A DNA stretch of 64,000 nt, taken from an uncultured Pelagibacteraceae bacterium (GTDB lineage Bacteria > Pseudomonadota > Alphaproteobacteria > Pelagibacterales > AG-422-B15). Below, piece by piece: positions 18,009 through 26,457 of this stretch. The notes below the pieces were generated by a model that worked only from the letters and a program-made list of their open reading frames with translations, did not search any database and was not told the DNA's origin. The number at the start of each line of letters is the position of its first letter. Position 1 is the stretch's first letter. Both the position numbers and the translations under genes were made by a program. The DNA is taken from the NCBI GenBank assembly GCA_902517885.1, contig CABYDZ010000004.1, positions 101,964 through 165,963 of the forward strand, read 5' to 3'.

Positions 18009-19088
18009 ATGGTAAAAGATTTACTTCGAAATGGATTGAATAATGAGTCTTTAAATAGGCCCTTTGGATGGGACTCTAAGCCCAGAGATAAAAGTCTTTT
18101 ATGGTTAGATAAAAATGAAAATGTTGATGTATTATATAATAATTTTATGTCTGAGATACCATCAACAATTTCAATAGATAATATTAATTGTTATCCAGAG
18201 CCAGCAAAACTTTATTATAAGTTATCTGAAATTGACGGTCTGAGTCCTGAATCGTTTATTTTAACACCTGGAAGTGATGGTGCAATTAGCAGTACCTTTA
18301 ATGTTTTTCTAAATAAAGATGACAAGGTACTTATAACAAAGCCAACTTTTGCTATGTATAGTATTTATTGTAAAGTTTATAATACAAAAGTGGATTATCT
18401 TGAATATGAGAGAGATCTAAATTGTCCATATATTAACCTTGATAAAATAATTAAAATATTGAATAAAACTAAGCCTAAATTATTTTGTCTTCCAAATCCA
18501 GATAGTCCAACAGGATCAATTTTGCACCCAGACGAACTTACTAAATTAATAAAATTATGCGATAAGCTAAATATTATTATTCTTATTGATGAAGCTTATT
18601 ATCCTTATTATGATGAATCAGTTATAGAAAAGACAAAACACTTCCAAAATTTAATTGTTGCACGAACATTTTCAAAAGCTTGGGGACTGGCTGGTCTTAG
18701 GCTTGGCTATGCTGTAGGTAATCCCAAAACTATTGAATACTTTCATAAAATTAAACCGATGTATGAAATTGGAAGTTACAGTATAGCTTTTATTGAAAAA
18801 GCAATTGACTTTGAATATAAAATGAGAGAGTCAGTGAAACGAATAATGATGGGCAAAGAATATTTTATAAATGAATTAAAAAAATTAGGTTTTCATACTT
18901 TGGTAACACAGGGTAATTTTCTACATGTAAATTTTGGTGATAGATCTAATTTGATACATAATTCATTAGAGAGCAAGGTACTATACAGGAAATCCTTTAA
19001 TGAAGAATGTTTAAGAGGTTTTTCAAGATTTACTGCTACCACAAAAGAAAATTTTATTCCAATTATCAAAATATTAAAAAATCTATGA
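18009..19088 (+). CDS. HisC-like class I/II PLP aminotransferase
   Basis: A 359-residue fold-type I aminotransferase close to histidinol-phosphate aminotransferase (HisC) and CobD-like enzymes. LTPGSDGAISSTFNVFL is the phosphate-binding N-terminal loop, CLPNPDSPTGSIL is the PNxPTG motif in a slightly altered form, LIDEAYYPYY has the Asp and Tyr that hold the pyridine ring, and VARTFSKAWGLAGLRLGYAVG carries the PLP lysine. It opens a block with two Gfo/Idh proteins, a KdsB-like enzyme and a sugar-phosphate cyclase, so it more probably aminates a keto-sugar or keto-cyclitol than makes histidine; that is inference. A true HisC cannot be excluded. Confidence 0.85.
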   Translation: MVKDLLRNGLNNESLNRPFGWDSKPRDKSLLWLDKNENVDVLYNNFMSEIPSTISIDNINCYPEPAKLYYKLSEIDGLSPESFILTPGSDGAISSTFNVFLNKDDKVLITKPTFAMYSIYCKVYNTKVDYLEYERDLNCPYINLDKIIKILNKTKPKLFCLPNPDSPTGSILHPDELTKLIKLCDKLNIIILIDEAYYPYYDESVIEKTKHFQNLIVARTFSKAWGLAGLRLGYAVGNPKTIEYFHKIKPMYEIGSYSIAFIEKAIDFEYKMRESVKRIMMGKEYFINELKKLGFHTLVTQGNFLHVNFGDRSNLIHNSLESKVLYRKSFNEECLRGFSRFTATTKENFIPIIKILKNL

Positions 19089-19105
19089 AACGGTAAACTT
19101 TAATT

Positions 19106-20194
19106 ATGAAAAGTACGAATATAGGTCTAATAGGCTGTGGGCGCATAGCAGGACACCACTGCAGAGCTATTACTAAAAATAAAAATACTAATCTCATAGC
19201 AGTTTGCGATTTAGATTTAGATAAGGCTCAAAAATATGCTGATAAGTACAATGTCAGTGCATACACAAATTATAGAAAAATGCTTAGTGAAGAAAGTTTG
19301 ATAGATACTGTAGCAATAATAACACCGTCAGGCATGCACTATAAGCATGCACAAGAAATCATTAAAAACTATAAAAAAAATATTATTGTTGAGAAGCCAA
19401 CATTTTTAAAAATATCGCATTTTTATGAAATCCTAGAGCTTGCTAAAAGTTATAATTTAGAAGTTTTCCCAGTTTTCCAAAATAGACATAATTTAGCAGT
19501 TCAAAGAGTTAGGGACTCACTTTTAAAAAATGAGTTAGGTAAAATTAACTTAGTTTCGGTAAGAGTTAGGTGGTGTAGGCCGCAAAGATACTATGATCTT
19601 GCACCTTGGAGGGGAACTTTTGCTATGGACGGTGGTTGTTTAACCAACCAAGGAATCCATCATTTAGATCTTATGCGGTATCTCGGTGGAGAAATAAGTG
19701 ATGTTAATGCTACAATGAGAACATTCGAAGTAAATATTGAGGTTGAAGACGCTGTTGTTGGAACCGTTAGATACAAAAATGGATCAATTGGCACACTGGA
19801 GGTAACGACAGCTGCTAGACCTCAAGATTATGAAGCAAGTATATCAATTATTGGAAGCAAGGGCATGGCCCAAATTGGTGGTATTGCTGTAAATGAGCTT
19901 CAAATATTTACTCCTAATCCTGATGACTGCGCTAAGTTTTCAGAGGATTTTTCTGGATGCGTATATGGTAATGGCCATTACATTATATATGATGAGGTCA
20001 GTAATCATATGAACAAACTAAATAATTTTTCTGTAAATAATAATGATGCAATGAAAACTGTTGCATTACTTAATGCATTTTACAAAAGTCATGAAGAAAA
20101 TAGAAACATTGAATTATGTAATGATAAATTTATAGAAAGTACACATCTTGGAAAGTATGATAAAGATTTATCAGAACTTTATAGTTGTAAATGA
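19106..20194 (+). CDS. Gfo/Idh/MocA-family oxidoreductase (first)
   Basis: A 362-residue NAD(P)-dependent oxidoreductase. IGLIGCGRIAGHHCRAI is the Rossmann nucleotide loop, IIVEKPTFL holds the catalytic Lys of the EKP motif, and DGGCLTNQGIHHLDLMRYLGG holds the Asp/His pair of the C-terminal beta-sheet domain. The preceding PWRGTF is like that of WlbA/WbpB-type UDP-sugar 3-dehydrogenases and inositol dehydrogenases. It would oxidise or reduce a sugar or cyclitol hydroxyl, which pairs well with the HisC-like aminotransferase just upstream for an oxidation-amination couple. Its stop overlaps the start of the KdsB-like gene by four bases. Confidence 0.88.
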   Translation: MKSTNIGLIGCGRIAGHHCRAITKNKNTNLIAVCDLDLDKAQKYADKYNVSAYTNYRKMLSEESLIDTVAIITPSGMHYKHAQEIIKNYKKNIIVEKPTFLKISHFYEILELAKSYNLEVFPVFQNRHNLAVQRVRDSLLKNELGKINLVSVRVRWCRPQRYYDLAPWRGTFAMDGGCLTNQGIHHLDLMRYLGGEISDVNATMRTFEVNIEVEDAVVGTVRYKNGSIGTLEVTTAARPQDYEASISIIGSKGMAQIGGIAVNELQIFTPNPDDCAKFSEDFSGCVYGNGHYIIYDEVSNHMNKLNNFSVNNNDAMKTVALLNAFYKSHEENRNIELCNDKFIESTHLGKYDKDLSELYSCK

Positions 20195-20961
20195 CAAAAA
20201 TAATCGGAATTGTTCCAGCAAGAATGAAGGCCTCAAGATTTTATGGCAAACCAATGCATAATATTTTAGATAGGCCAATGCTTGAACATGTTTACCTCAG
20301 AGCAAAAAAATTTAAAGATTGGACAAATATCACTATTGCAACTTGTGACGAAGAAATTGTCAAATTCTCTAATATTCACAATTTTCCCTCAATTTTAACA
20401 AGCCCAAATCATACAAGAGCATTGGATAGAGTTGCTGAGGCTGCCCCTAAAGTAGATGAAAGTCTAAATCCAAACGATATTGTTGTATGCGTTCAAGGAG
20501 ATGAGCCAATGCTTGAACCTGAAATGATAGAGACAGTAATTGATCCATTATTTAAATCAGAGAGTATTCCATGTACAGTTTTAGCAATGCACATAACTGA
20601 TGAGAAACAGTGGTTAAATAAAGACACAGTCAAAATAATTCATAATAATGAGGGAAAAGTTCTTTATACAACAAGAGTGCCAGTTCCATTTTCAAAAGAT
20701 CCATTTTCACCAGATTTACTAGCAAGAAGGATATATGGAATTTTTGCATTTCGTTATAAATACTTAGAAAAGTTCGTAAATCACCATGAAACGAGGCTTG
20801 AGAAAGTCGAAGCTTGCGATAGTAATAGAATTTTAGATATGAGCTTTGATCAATATATTGCCCCTTATCCATCAAGAAGATCTTTTTCGGTTGATAGTCC
20901 TGAAGATATTTCATTGGTAGAAATGCATATGAAAAACGATAAATATCACGGAACTTATTAG
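20191..20961 (+). CDS. KdsB-like 3-deoxy-sugar-acid cytidylyltransferase
   Basis: A 256-residue nucleotidyltransferase of the KdsB group, which makes CMP-Kdo from CTP and Kdo. IGIVPARMKASRFYGKPM is the CTP-binding loop and VCVQGDEPMLEPEMI holds the Mg-binding Asp. The segment that in KdsB reads HxSGTxR reads NHTRALDR here (residues 73-80), so the sugar-binding turn is changed; this speaks for a substrate other than plain Kdo. It lies between two Gfo/Idh genes in the sugar-phosphate cyclase block. The cell's housekeeping kdsB would be expected elsewhere on the chromosome. Confidence 0.84.
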   Translation: MTKIIGIVPARMKASRFYGKPMHNILDRPMLEHVYLRAKKFKDWTNITIATCDEEIVKFSNIHNFPSILTSPNHTRALDRVAEAAPKVDESLNPNDIVVCVQGDEPMLEPEMIETVIDPLFKSESIPCTVLAMHITDEKQWLNKDTVKIIHNNEGKVLYTTRVPVPFSKDPFSPDLLARRIYGIFAFRYKYLEKFVNHHETRLEKVEACDSNRILDMSFDQYIAPYPSRRSFSVDSPEDISLVEMHMKNDKYHGTY

Positions 20962-20974
20962 TAATATTATTTTA

Positions 20975-21997
20975 ATGAAAAAATTAAGAGTAGGAATTGT
21001 TGGATATGGTATTGTTGGAAAAAGGAGAAGGGAATATATAGATAGAAATAAGTATTTAAAAACTATTGCTGTCAGTGATATAAATTTTAAGAAAGATGGA
21101 GCATATTCAAGTGGCCTATTATATTTCAATGATTACAAAAAAATATTTTCAGCTAATTTAGATATTTTATTTGTATGTCTTCCAAATCGTTATGCACCTA
21201 AGGCTACAATCGCTGGTCTAAATAATAATTTACATGTTTTTTGTGAAAAGCCTCCTGGTAGATCTGTAAATGACATAAAAGAGGTAATAAAAATAAAAAA
21301 AAAGAAAAAAAAACTTAAACTTAAATATGGATTTAATCATCGGTATCATGACTCGATTATTGATGCTAAAAAAATTATTGATTCCAATAAATTTGGAAAA
21401 ATAATAAATTTTAGAGGTGTCTATGGGAAGAGTGCGATTATACCATTTACAGGAGAATGGAGATCTAAAAGATCAGAGGCCGGAGGTGGTATATTATTAG
21501 ACCAAGGAATACACATGCTAGATATGATGCTCTATTTTTCAGACGAATTTGTCAAAGTTCATAGTTTTGTAAAAAATAACTTTTGGAACCATGATGTAGA
21601 AGATAATGCGTACACTATTATGGAGAGTAAAAAGGGAATCATAGGTATGCTTCATTCAACCGCTACAGAATGGAGACATAAGTTCAGATTAGAAATTACA
21701 CTAGAAAAAGCTCAACTAGAATTAAGTGGTATTCTGTCTGGCTCAAAGAGTTATGGTGAAGAAAAATTAATTATTACGAAGAAAAAAAATTCTCGAAACA
21801 ATAAAATACCTAAAGAAAAAGTTCACAGATATTTAACGGATAAATCATGGAAGCGAGAGATTGATGAATTTGCATCTTGTATAATAAACAATAAAGTTAT
21901 AGAAAATGGGAATAGTAATGATGCATTAAATGTTATGAAGCTAATTCAAAAAATTTATAAATCAGATTCTATTTGGAAAAAAAAGTTCACCATATGA
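20975..21997 (+). CDS. Gfo/Idh/MocA-family oxidoreductase (second)
   Basis: A 340-residue protein of the same superfamily as the gene at 19106 but only distantly alike. VGIVGYGIVGKRRREYI is the nucleotide loop, FCEKPPGRSV the EKP motif, and GGGILLDQGIHMLDMMLYFS the C-terminal catalytic segment. A lysine-rich run (IKIKKKKKKLKLKYGFNHR) between them reflects the AT-rich DNA. It would act on a second hydroxyl or on a later intermediate of the same route as its neighbours. The stop overlaps the following SIS gene start (ATGA), so they are translationally coupled. Confidence 0.86.
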   Translation: MKKLRVGIVGYGIVGKRRREYIDRNKYLKTIAVSDINFKKDGAYSSGLLYFNDYKKIFSANLDILFVCLPNRYAPKATIAGLNNNLHVFCEKPPGRSVNDIKEVIKIKKKKKKLKLKYGFNHRYHDSIIDAKKIIDSNKFGKIINFRGVYGKSAIIPFTGEWRSKRSEAGGGILLDQGIHMLDMMLYFSDEFVKVHSFVKNNFWNHDVEDNAYTIMESKKGIIGMLHSTATEWRHKFRLEITLEKAQLELSGILSGSKSYGEEKLIITKKKNSRNNKIPKEKVHRYLTDKSWKREIDEFASCIINNKVIENGNSNDALNVMKLIQKIYKSDSIWKKKFTI

Positions 21998-22605
21998 AAA
22001 GTATAAAAACTATTTCCAGTCAATCAAATTCACCAAGTGAATTCATGAGTCAATATATTAGCTATCTAAAAGATGTATTATCTAACATTGATGTAAAACA
22101 AGTTGATAAATTAGCCTTGTCTCTAGAAAAGGCGAGAAGAAATGGAAATACAATCTTTATTATTGGAAATGGAGGCTCAGCAACTACTGCTAGTTCTATG
22201 GCTAACGATTTAGGATTTGATATAATCAAAAAAACGAAAACAAAAAAACCATTTAAATTTTTATCACTTACAGACAACAATTCTGTAATAACAGCGATAG
22301 CCAATGATGTTGGATATGAAGAAGTATTCGTAAATCAATTAAAGATTCATTATAGAAAAGGTGATCAGCTTATAATAATATCTGCAAGTGGTAATTCGCC
22401 TAACTTAGTCAGTGCTGCAAAATGGTTTAAATCTCAAAAAGGAAAAGTAATCTCATTCTTAGGGTTTGATGGTGGCAAACTAAAAAGAATCTCTGATATA
22501 ATATTACATGCTAAGACCGAAAAAGGTGATTATGGTCCAGTTGAAGACTCACATCTTATTATTAACCATGTATTAGCTCATTGGTTTCAGGCATCAATTA
22601 AATAA
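21994..22605 (+). CDS. SIS-domain sugar isomerase (GmhA-like)
   Basis: A 203-residue SIS protein from the ATG at 21994, which overlaps the upstream stop as ATGA; the track's TTG start at 21973 lies within the preceding gene and is less likely. The ordering FIIGNGGSATTASSMANDLG, SASGNSPNLVSAAKWF and EDSHLIINHVLAHWF matches sedoheptulose-7-phosphate isomerase (GmhA), including the C-terminal active-site His. The Glu of the GmhA AAEL motif is Asp here (ANDL). GmhA isomerises sedoheptulose 7-phosphate to heptose 7-phosphate, the same pool that C7 sugar-phosphate cyclases draw on. The substrate here is inferred, not shown. Confidence 0.85.
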   Translation: MKSIKTISSQSNSPSEFMSQYISYLKDVLSNIDVKQVDKLALSLEKARRNGNTIFIIGNGGSATTASSMANDLGFDIIKKTKTKKPFKFLSLTDNNSVITAIANDVGYEEVFVNQLKIHYRKGDQLIIISASGNSPNLVSAAKWFKSQKGKVISFLGFDGGKLKRISDIILHAKTEKGDYGPVEDSHLIINHVLAHWFQASIK

Positions 22606-22620
22606 ATTAAGTAAAACTTA

Positions 22621-23532
22621 ATGTCAAAAAAAGTACTCATAGGCCCTTCTTCATTTGGTGAAGTTAGTTCCGAGCCATTAAAAAAACTGGTAGAGGCTGG
22701 TTTTGAGGTTGTAAACAACCCTTTTAAAAGAAAGTTATCAAAAAAAGAAGTTAAAGAGTTACTAAAAGATAGGGACATAGTTGGTTTATTGGCTGGACTA
22801 GAGACCTTAGATGATGAAGTTCTATCATTTTCAAATCTCAAAATAATTTCAAGGGTTGGATCTGGTACATCTAATGTGAACAAACAAGCCGTAGATAAGA
22901 ATAAAATAAAACTTTATTCAGTGCCTAACGGACCAGCAAATTCAGTTGCAGAGTTAACAATTGGCAACATAGTAAATTTATTTAGGAATATAATACCTAT
23001 GAACAATAGCTTGCATAACGACAATTGGAAACGACAAATAGGACGTGAGATTAATGGAAAATCTTTTTTAATAATTGGGTTAGGAAGGATAGGTAAAAAA
23101 GTTGCCAGCTTGTTGAAGACTTTAGGTGGAAAAATATATGTTTATGACCCCTTTGTTGATCAAAAAGAATTCATAGAGCAGTATAGTTTTATTGACTTAT
23201 ATCAAGGTTTATCTCTTGCTGATTTAATTACCATTCATGTAAGTGGAGAAGAGTGTATGATCTCAAATAAAGAGTTTTCAAGCATGAAACAAGGAGTGCT
23301 TGTATGCAATGCATCAAGGGGTGGAGTAATTGATGAGAACGAATTAATAAACGCTATAAATAATAAAATTGTAGCTGGCGCCTGGATAGATGCTTTTGTT
23401 GAGGAGCCTTACTATGGTAAAATGAAAGACCTTAAAGAAATAATTCTCACTCCCCATGTAGGCTCATATACAATCGAGTGCAGGCAAAACATGGAAATGG
23501 AAGCAACATTAAATTTAATTAAAAATATATGA
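22621..23532 (+). CDS. D-isomer-specific 2-hydroxyacid dehydrogenase (SerA-like)
   Basis: A 303-residue NAD-dependent dehydrogenase. The NAD-binding loop is IIGLGRIGKKVASLL, and the catalytic Arg, Glu and His are visible in IISRVGSGTSN, DAFVEEPYYG and LTPHVGSYT. It lacks the C-terminal ACT-type regulatory domain of long SerA proteins. The family oxidises or reduces 2-hydroxyacids such as 3-phosphoglycerate. In a sugar block it may act on a 2-keto or 2-hydroxy sugar acid that also serves the KdsB-like enzyme; that link is inference. Its stop overlaps the next start by four bases (ATGA). Confidence 0.86.
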   Translation: MSKKVLIGPSSFGEVSSEPLKKLVEAGFEVVNNPFKRKLSKKEVKELLKDRDIVGLLAGLETLDDEVLSFSNLKIISRVGSGTSNVNKQAVDKNKIKLYSVPNGPANSVAELTIGNIVNLFRNIIPMNNSLHNDNWKRQIGREINGKSFLIIGLGRIGKKVASLLKTLGGKIYVYDPFVDQKEFIEQYSFIDLYQGLSLADLITIHVSGEECMISNKEFSSMKQGVLVCNASRGGVIDENELINAINNKIVAGAWIDAFVEEPYYGKMKDLKEIILTPHVGSYTIECRQNMEMEATLNLIKNI

Positions 23533-24266
23533 AAATTGATTTCAATAATAAAACTGTACTTATTACGGGTGCAAGTAGAGGTATAGGAAAGGAAATTGCA
23601 AAAGAATTTTTTAGATTAGGTGCAAACATAATATCAACTAGCACTAAACCTATCAAAATAAGAATTCCTAAAAATAAAAGAAATAGATGGAAGCATATTG
23701 TTGTAGATTTTGCTGATGAAATAGCCCTTAAAGGTTTTTTTAAAGAATTAATTAATATAAAGAGAATTGATATTTTAATAAATAATGCTGGAATAAATGA
23801 AATTAATACATTTACAGAAGTAAAAAAAAATGACTTTCTTAGGATAAATAAAGTAAATTTATCCACTCCTTTTTTGATATCACAAAAAATTGCGCAAAAA
23901 ATGATACGAAATAAAAGTGGAAAAATAATTAATGTATCTTCAATATTTGGCATAATCAGCAAAAAAAAAAGAGCATCTTATTCAACTTCAAAGGCAGGAT
24001 TAATTGGACTAACCAAAGCTATGGCATTAGATCTTGCTAGTCATAATATTCTGGTAAATTCTGTATCACCTGGTTTTGTATCCACTGAATTAACAAAAAG
24101 AATACTTAATAAAAATGAAAAAAATGAATTAAGAAAAAATGTTCCAATCAGTAGATTTGCTGAAAGTTCAGAAATTGTTTATTTAGTATTATATCTTTGC
24201 AGTAAATATAATACTTACCTCACTGGACAAAATATTGTTATTGATGGTGGCTATACAATTCAATAA
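23529..24266 (+). CDS. short-chain dehydrogenase/reductase (FabG-like)
   Basis: A 245-residue classical SDR: VLITGASRGIGKEIAKEF is the NAD(P) loop, ILINNAGIN the structural NNAG, and the Ser-Tyr-Lys triad is present in VSSIFGIISKKKRASYSTSKAG. The C-terminal GQNIVIDGGYTI is typical of FabG-type members. It would reduce or oxidise a keto/hydroxy group in the pathway of its neighbours. It overlaps the upstream dehydrogenase by four bases and is followed one base later by the cyclase gene, so the three form one coupled unit. Confidence 0.87.
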   Translation: MKIDFNNKTVLITGASRGIGKEIAKEFFRLGANIISTSTKPIKIRIPKNKRNRWKHIVVDFADEIALKGFFKELINIKRIDILINNAGINEINTFTEVKKNDFLRINKVNLSTPFLISQKIAQKMIRNKSGKIINVSSIFGIISKKKRASYSTSKAGLIGLTKAMALDLASHNILVNSVSPGFVSTELTKRILNKNEKNELRKNVPISRFAESSEIVYLVLYLCSKYNTYLTGQNIVIDGGYTIQ

Positions 24267-24267
24267 G

Positions 24268-25344
24268 ATGACACTCCCAAAAAAAATAACTATTAATTCT
24301 AGATCTTCGAATTATTTTATTGAGTTTAAAAAAGCCAATAGAAGAAATTTTATTGATAATATAGAGATTGGTGACATCATAATTATTGATAAAAAGGTGC
24401 AGAGTATGCATAAATTAAATTCAATATTACCAAAAAATAGTATTATCAAAATCTCTGCAAATGAAAAAAGTAAATCATTTGAAAACTTAGACAAAGTTAT
24501 CAGAAAAATTTTGTTCTATGGTTTTAAGAAAAATAATAAATTAATTATAATTGGCGGAGGAATTTCGCAAGATATAGGAAGTTTTATTTCCTCAATAATT
24601 TTTAGAGGAGTAGACTGGATATTCTATCCAACCTCATTTTTATCTCAATGTGATAGTTGTATAGGGGGTAAAACATCCATAAATTTTCATGAATACAAAA
24701 ATCAGTTAGGTAACTTTAACCCACCCAAGAAAATAATTATTGATATTAATTTTTTAAAATCTCAATCAAATAAAGAAATACGGTCTGGAGTGGGAGAGAT
24801 GGCGCATTATTTTCTTGTCTCAGGGAATGATGATACGAATTATTTTTTGAAAAATTTCAAAAGAGTTATTGTTGGGGAAAAAAAGATTTCAGAAACTATG
24901 ATTAATAAGTCTTTAAAAATTAAAAAGTACTTTATTGAAAAAGATGAGTTCGATAGAAAGGAAAGATTATTACTTAATTATGGTCATACTTATGGTCATG
25001 CACTAGAGGCATTAACTAAATATCATATACCTCACGGTATTGCTGTTGCACATGGAATTAATATAGCAAATTATATTTCATATAAAAAAAGATTCATAAA
25101 AGAAAATTATTTTTTAAAAATTAAAGAATGTATGGATTATATTATTGATAACAATAATCCAAAAATATTTGATATTAACAAATACTTGAGCTTTCTTAAG
25201 AAGGATAAAAAAAATATTAACAGTAACTTAAGATGTATATTAACTAAGGGGCCAGGAAAAATGTTTATTCATGAAATTAAGTTTGACGAAAATTTAATTA
25301 GTTACCTTAAAGAATACTTTAATAATTTTTTGATAAAGAATTAA
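24268..25344 (+). CDS. 3-dehydroquinate-synthase-like sugar-phosphate cyclase
   Basis: A 358-residue protein from the ATG at 24268; the track's TTG start at 24235 lies inside the SDR gene. It has the AroB-superfamily order: IIIGGGISQDIGSF (NAD loop), FYPTSFLSQCDSCIGGKTSIN, KNQLGNFNPPKKIIID, and metal ligands Glu177 (GVGEMAHYF), His240 (NYGHTYGHALE) and His256 (IPHGIAVAHG). Two positions differ from true 3-dehydroquinate synthase: the Lys of the AEVIK motif is His180, and the Glu of HGEAV is Ile258. Together with the sugar-locus setting this points to a different cyclisation substrate, such as a heptulose phosphate. The shikimate function is thus doubtful; the true product is unknown. Confidence 0.83.
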   Translation: MTLPKKITINSRSSNYFIEFKKANRRNFIDNIEIGDIIIIDKKVQSMHKLNSILPKNSIIKISANEKSKSFENLDKVIRKILFYGFKKNNKLIIIGGGISQDIGSFISSIIFRGVDWIFYPTSFLSQCDSCIGGKTSINFHEYKNQLGNFNPPKKIIIDINFLKSQSNKEIRSGVGEMAHYFLVSGNDDTNYFLKNFKRVIVGEKKISETMINKSLKIKKYFIEKDEFDRKERLLLNYGHTYGHALEALTKYHIPHGIAVAHGINIANYISYKKRFIKENYFLKIKECMDYIIDNNNPKIFDINKYLSFLKKDKKNINSNLRCILTKGPGKMFIHEIKFDENLISYLKEYFNNFLIKN

Positions 25345-25347
25345 ATT

Positions 25348-26457
25348 ATGAAACCTCAGTTATCCAATTTTCAAAATATTTTTAAAGGCAAAAAAGTTAT
25401 TATTACAGGACATACAGGATTTAAAGGAACATGGCTTACAATGTGGCTTTTAATGTTGGGAGCAAAAGTGAAGGGTATTGCCTTAAATCCATATTCTAAT
25501 CCATCCCATTATAAAAAGTTAAAACTTTCTAAAATGATAATTGATAAAAGATTTAATATTCTAGATAGAAAACGTCTCACAAAAGAGATAATCCAATTTA
25601 AGCCTGACTTTGTTTTTCACTTAGCTGCACAAGCTTTAGTTAAATCTTCCTACACTGATCCAATTTCCACTTGGGATACCAATTTAAGTGGGACCATAAA
25701 TGTTATTAGTGCTTTGAGAAAACTAAAGAGTAAGTGTGCAGCTGTAATAGTCACTAGCGATAAGTGTTATAAGAATAAAGAAATTAAAAGAGGGTATAGG
25801 GAAAATGACGAGCTAGGAGGTTATGATCCCTACAGTGCTTCAAAAGGGGCTGCTGAAATTGCAATTCAATCGTATATAAAATCATTCTTCAACAGAAACA
25901 CCAATACAAAAGTATCAATTGCTATTGGTAGGGCAGGAAATGTTATCGGTGGCGGTGACTGGTCCAAAGACAGGATACTTCCAGATTGTATAAGATCCTG
26001 GTCAAAAAACAAAAAAGTAATAATGAGAAGTCCATATTCAACAAGACCATGGCAACATGTACTCGAGCCGTTGAGTGGCTACTTAACCTTAGCACAAAAT
26101 CTTGAATATAATTATAAGCTTCATGGCGAGGCATTTAATTTCGGCCCTAAAGAGACATTAAGCAGATCTGTAATGGATCTTGTAAAAGAAATGTCTTTAT
26201 ACTGGCAGAATGTTAAATGGAAAATAGTTCATGATAAAAAAATAAAGGAGGCAGGGTTACTAAAGCTTAATTGTAAAAAAGCTAGGGACTTACTGCAATG
26301 GAAATCAAATATGAATTTTTCTCAAACAGTAAAATTAACTGCAAACTGGTATAAAGATTTTTATAATAAAAATTCTGATGTTCCCCATATAACAAAACAG
26401 CAAATAATATTATTCGTTAGCCTTGCAAAAAAAAATAAACTTATTTGGAGTAAATAG
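25348..26457 (+). CDS. rfbG: CDP-glucose 4,6-dehydratase
   Basis: A 369-residue extended SDR that matches RfbG/DdhB along its length: VIITGHTGFKGTWLTMWL at the N-terminus (the distinctive GHTGFKG loop), FHLAAQALVKSSYTDP, VTSDKCYKN, YSASKGAAEIAIQSY with the Tyr-x3-Lys pair, and GRAGNVIGGGDWSKDRILPD. It converts CDP-glucose to CDP-4-dehydro-6-deoxyglucose in the cytoplasm. The glucose-1-phosphate cytidylyltransferase that supplies CDP-glucose is encoded two genes downstream. It starts three bases after the cyclase gene and its TAG shares a base with the next GTG start. Confidence 0.93.
   Translation: MKPQLSNFQNIFKGKKVIITGHTGFKGTWLTMWLLMLGAKVKGIALNPYSNPSHYKKLKLSKMIIDKRFNILDRKRLTKEIIQFKPDFVFHLAAQALVKSSYTDPISTWDTNLSGTINVISALRKLKSKCAAVIVTSDKCYKNKEIKRGYRENDELGGYDPYSASKGAAEIAIQSYIKSFFNRNTNTKVSIAIGRAGNVIGGGDWSKDRILPDCIRSWSKNKKVIMRSPYSTRPWQHVLEPLSGYLTLAQNLEYNYKLHGEAFNFGPKETLSRSVMDLVKEMSLYWQNVKWKIVHDKKIKEAGLLKLNCKKARDLLQWKSNMNFSQTVKLTANWYKDFYNKNSDVPHITKQQIILFVSLAKKNKLIWSK

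Noticed and set aside
24268-25344. Calling the AroB homologue a housekeeping 3-dehydroquinate synthase
   Set aside because: Key residues are changed and all neighbours are sugar-pathway genes; the shikimate label is not supported.
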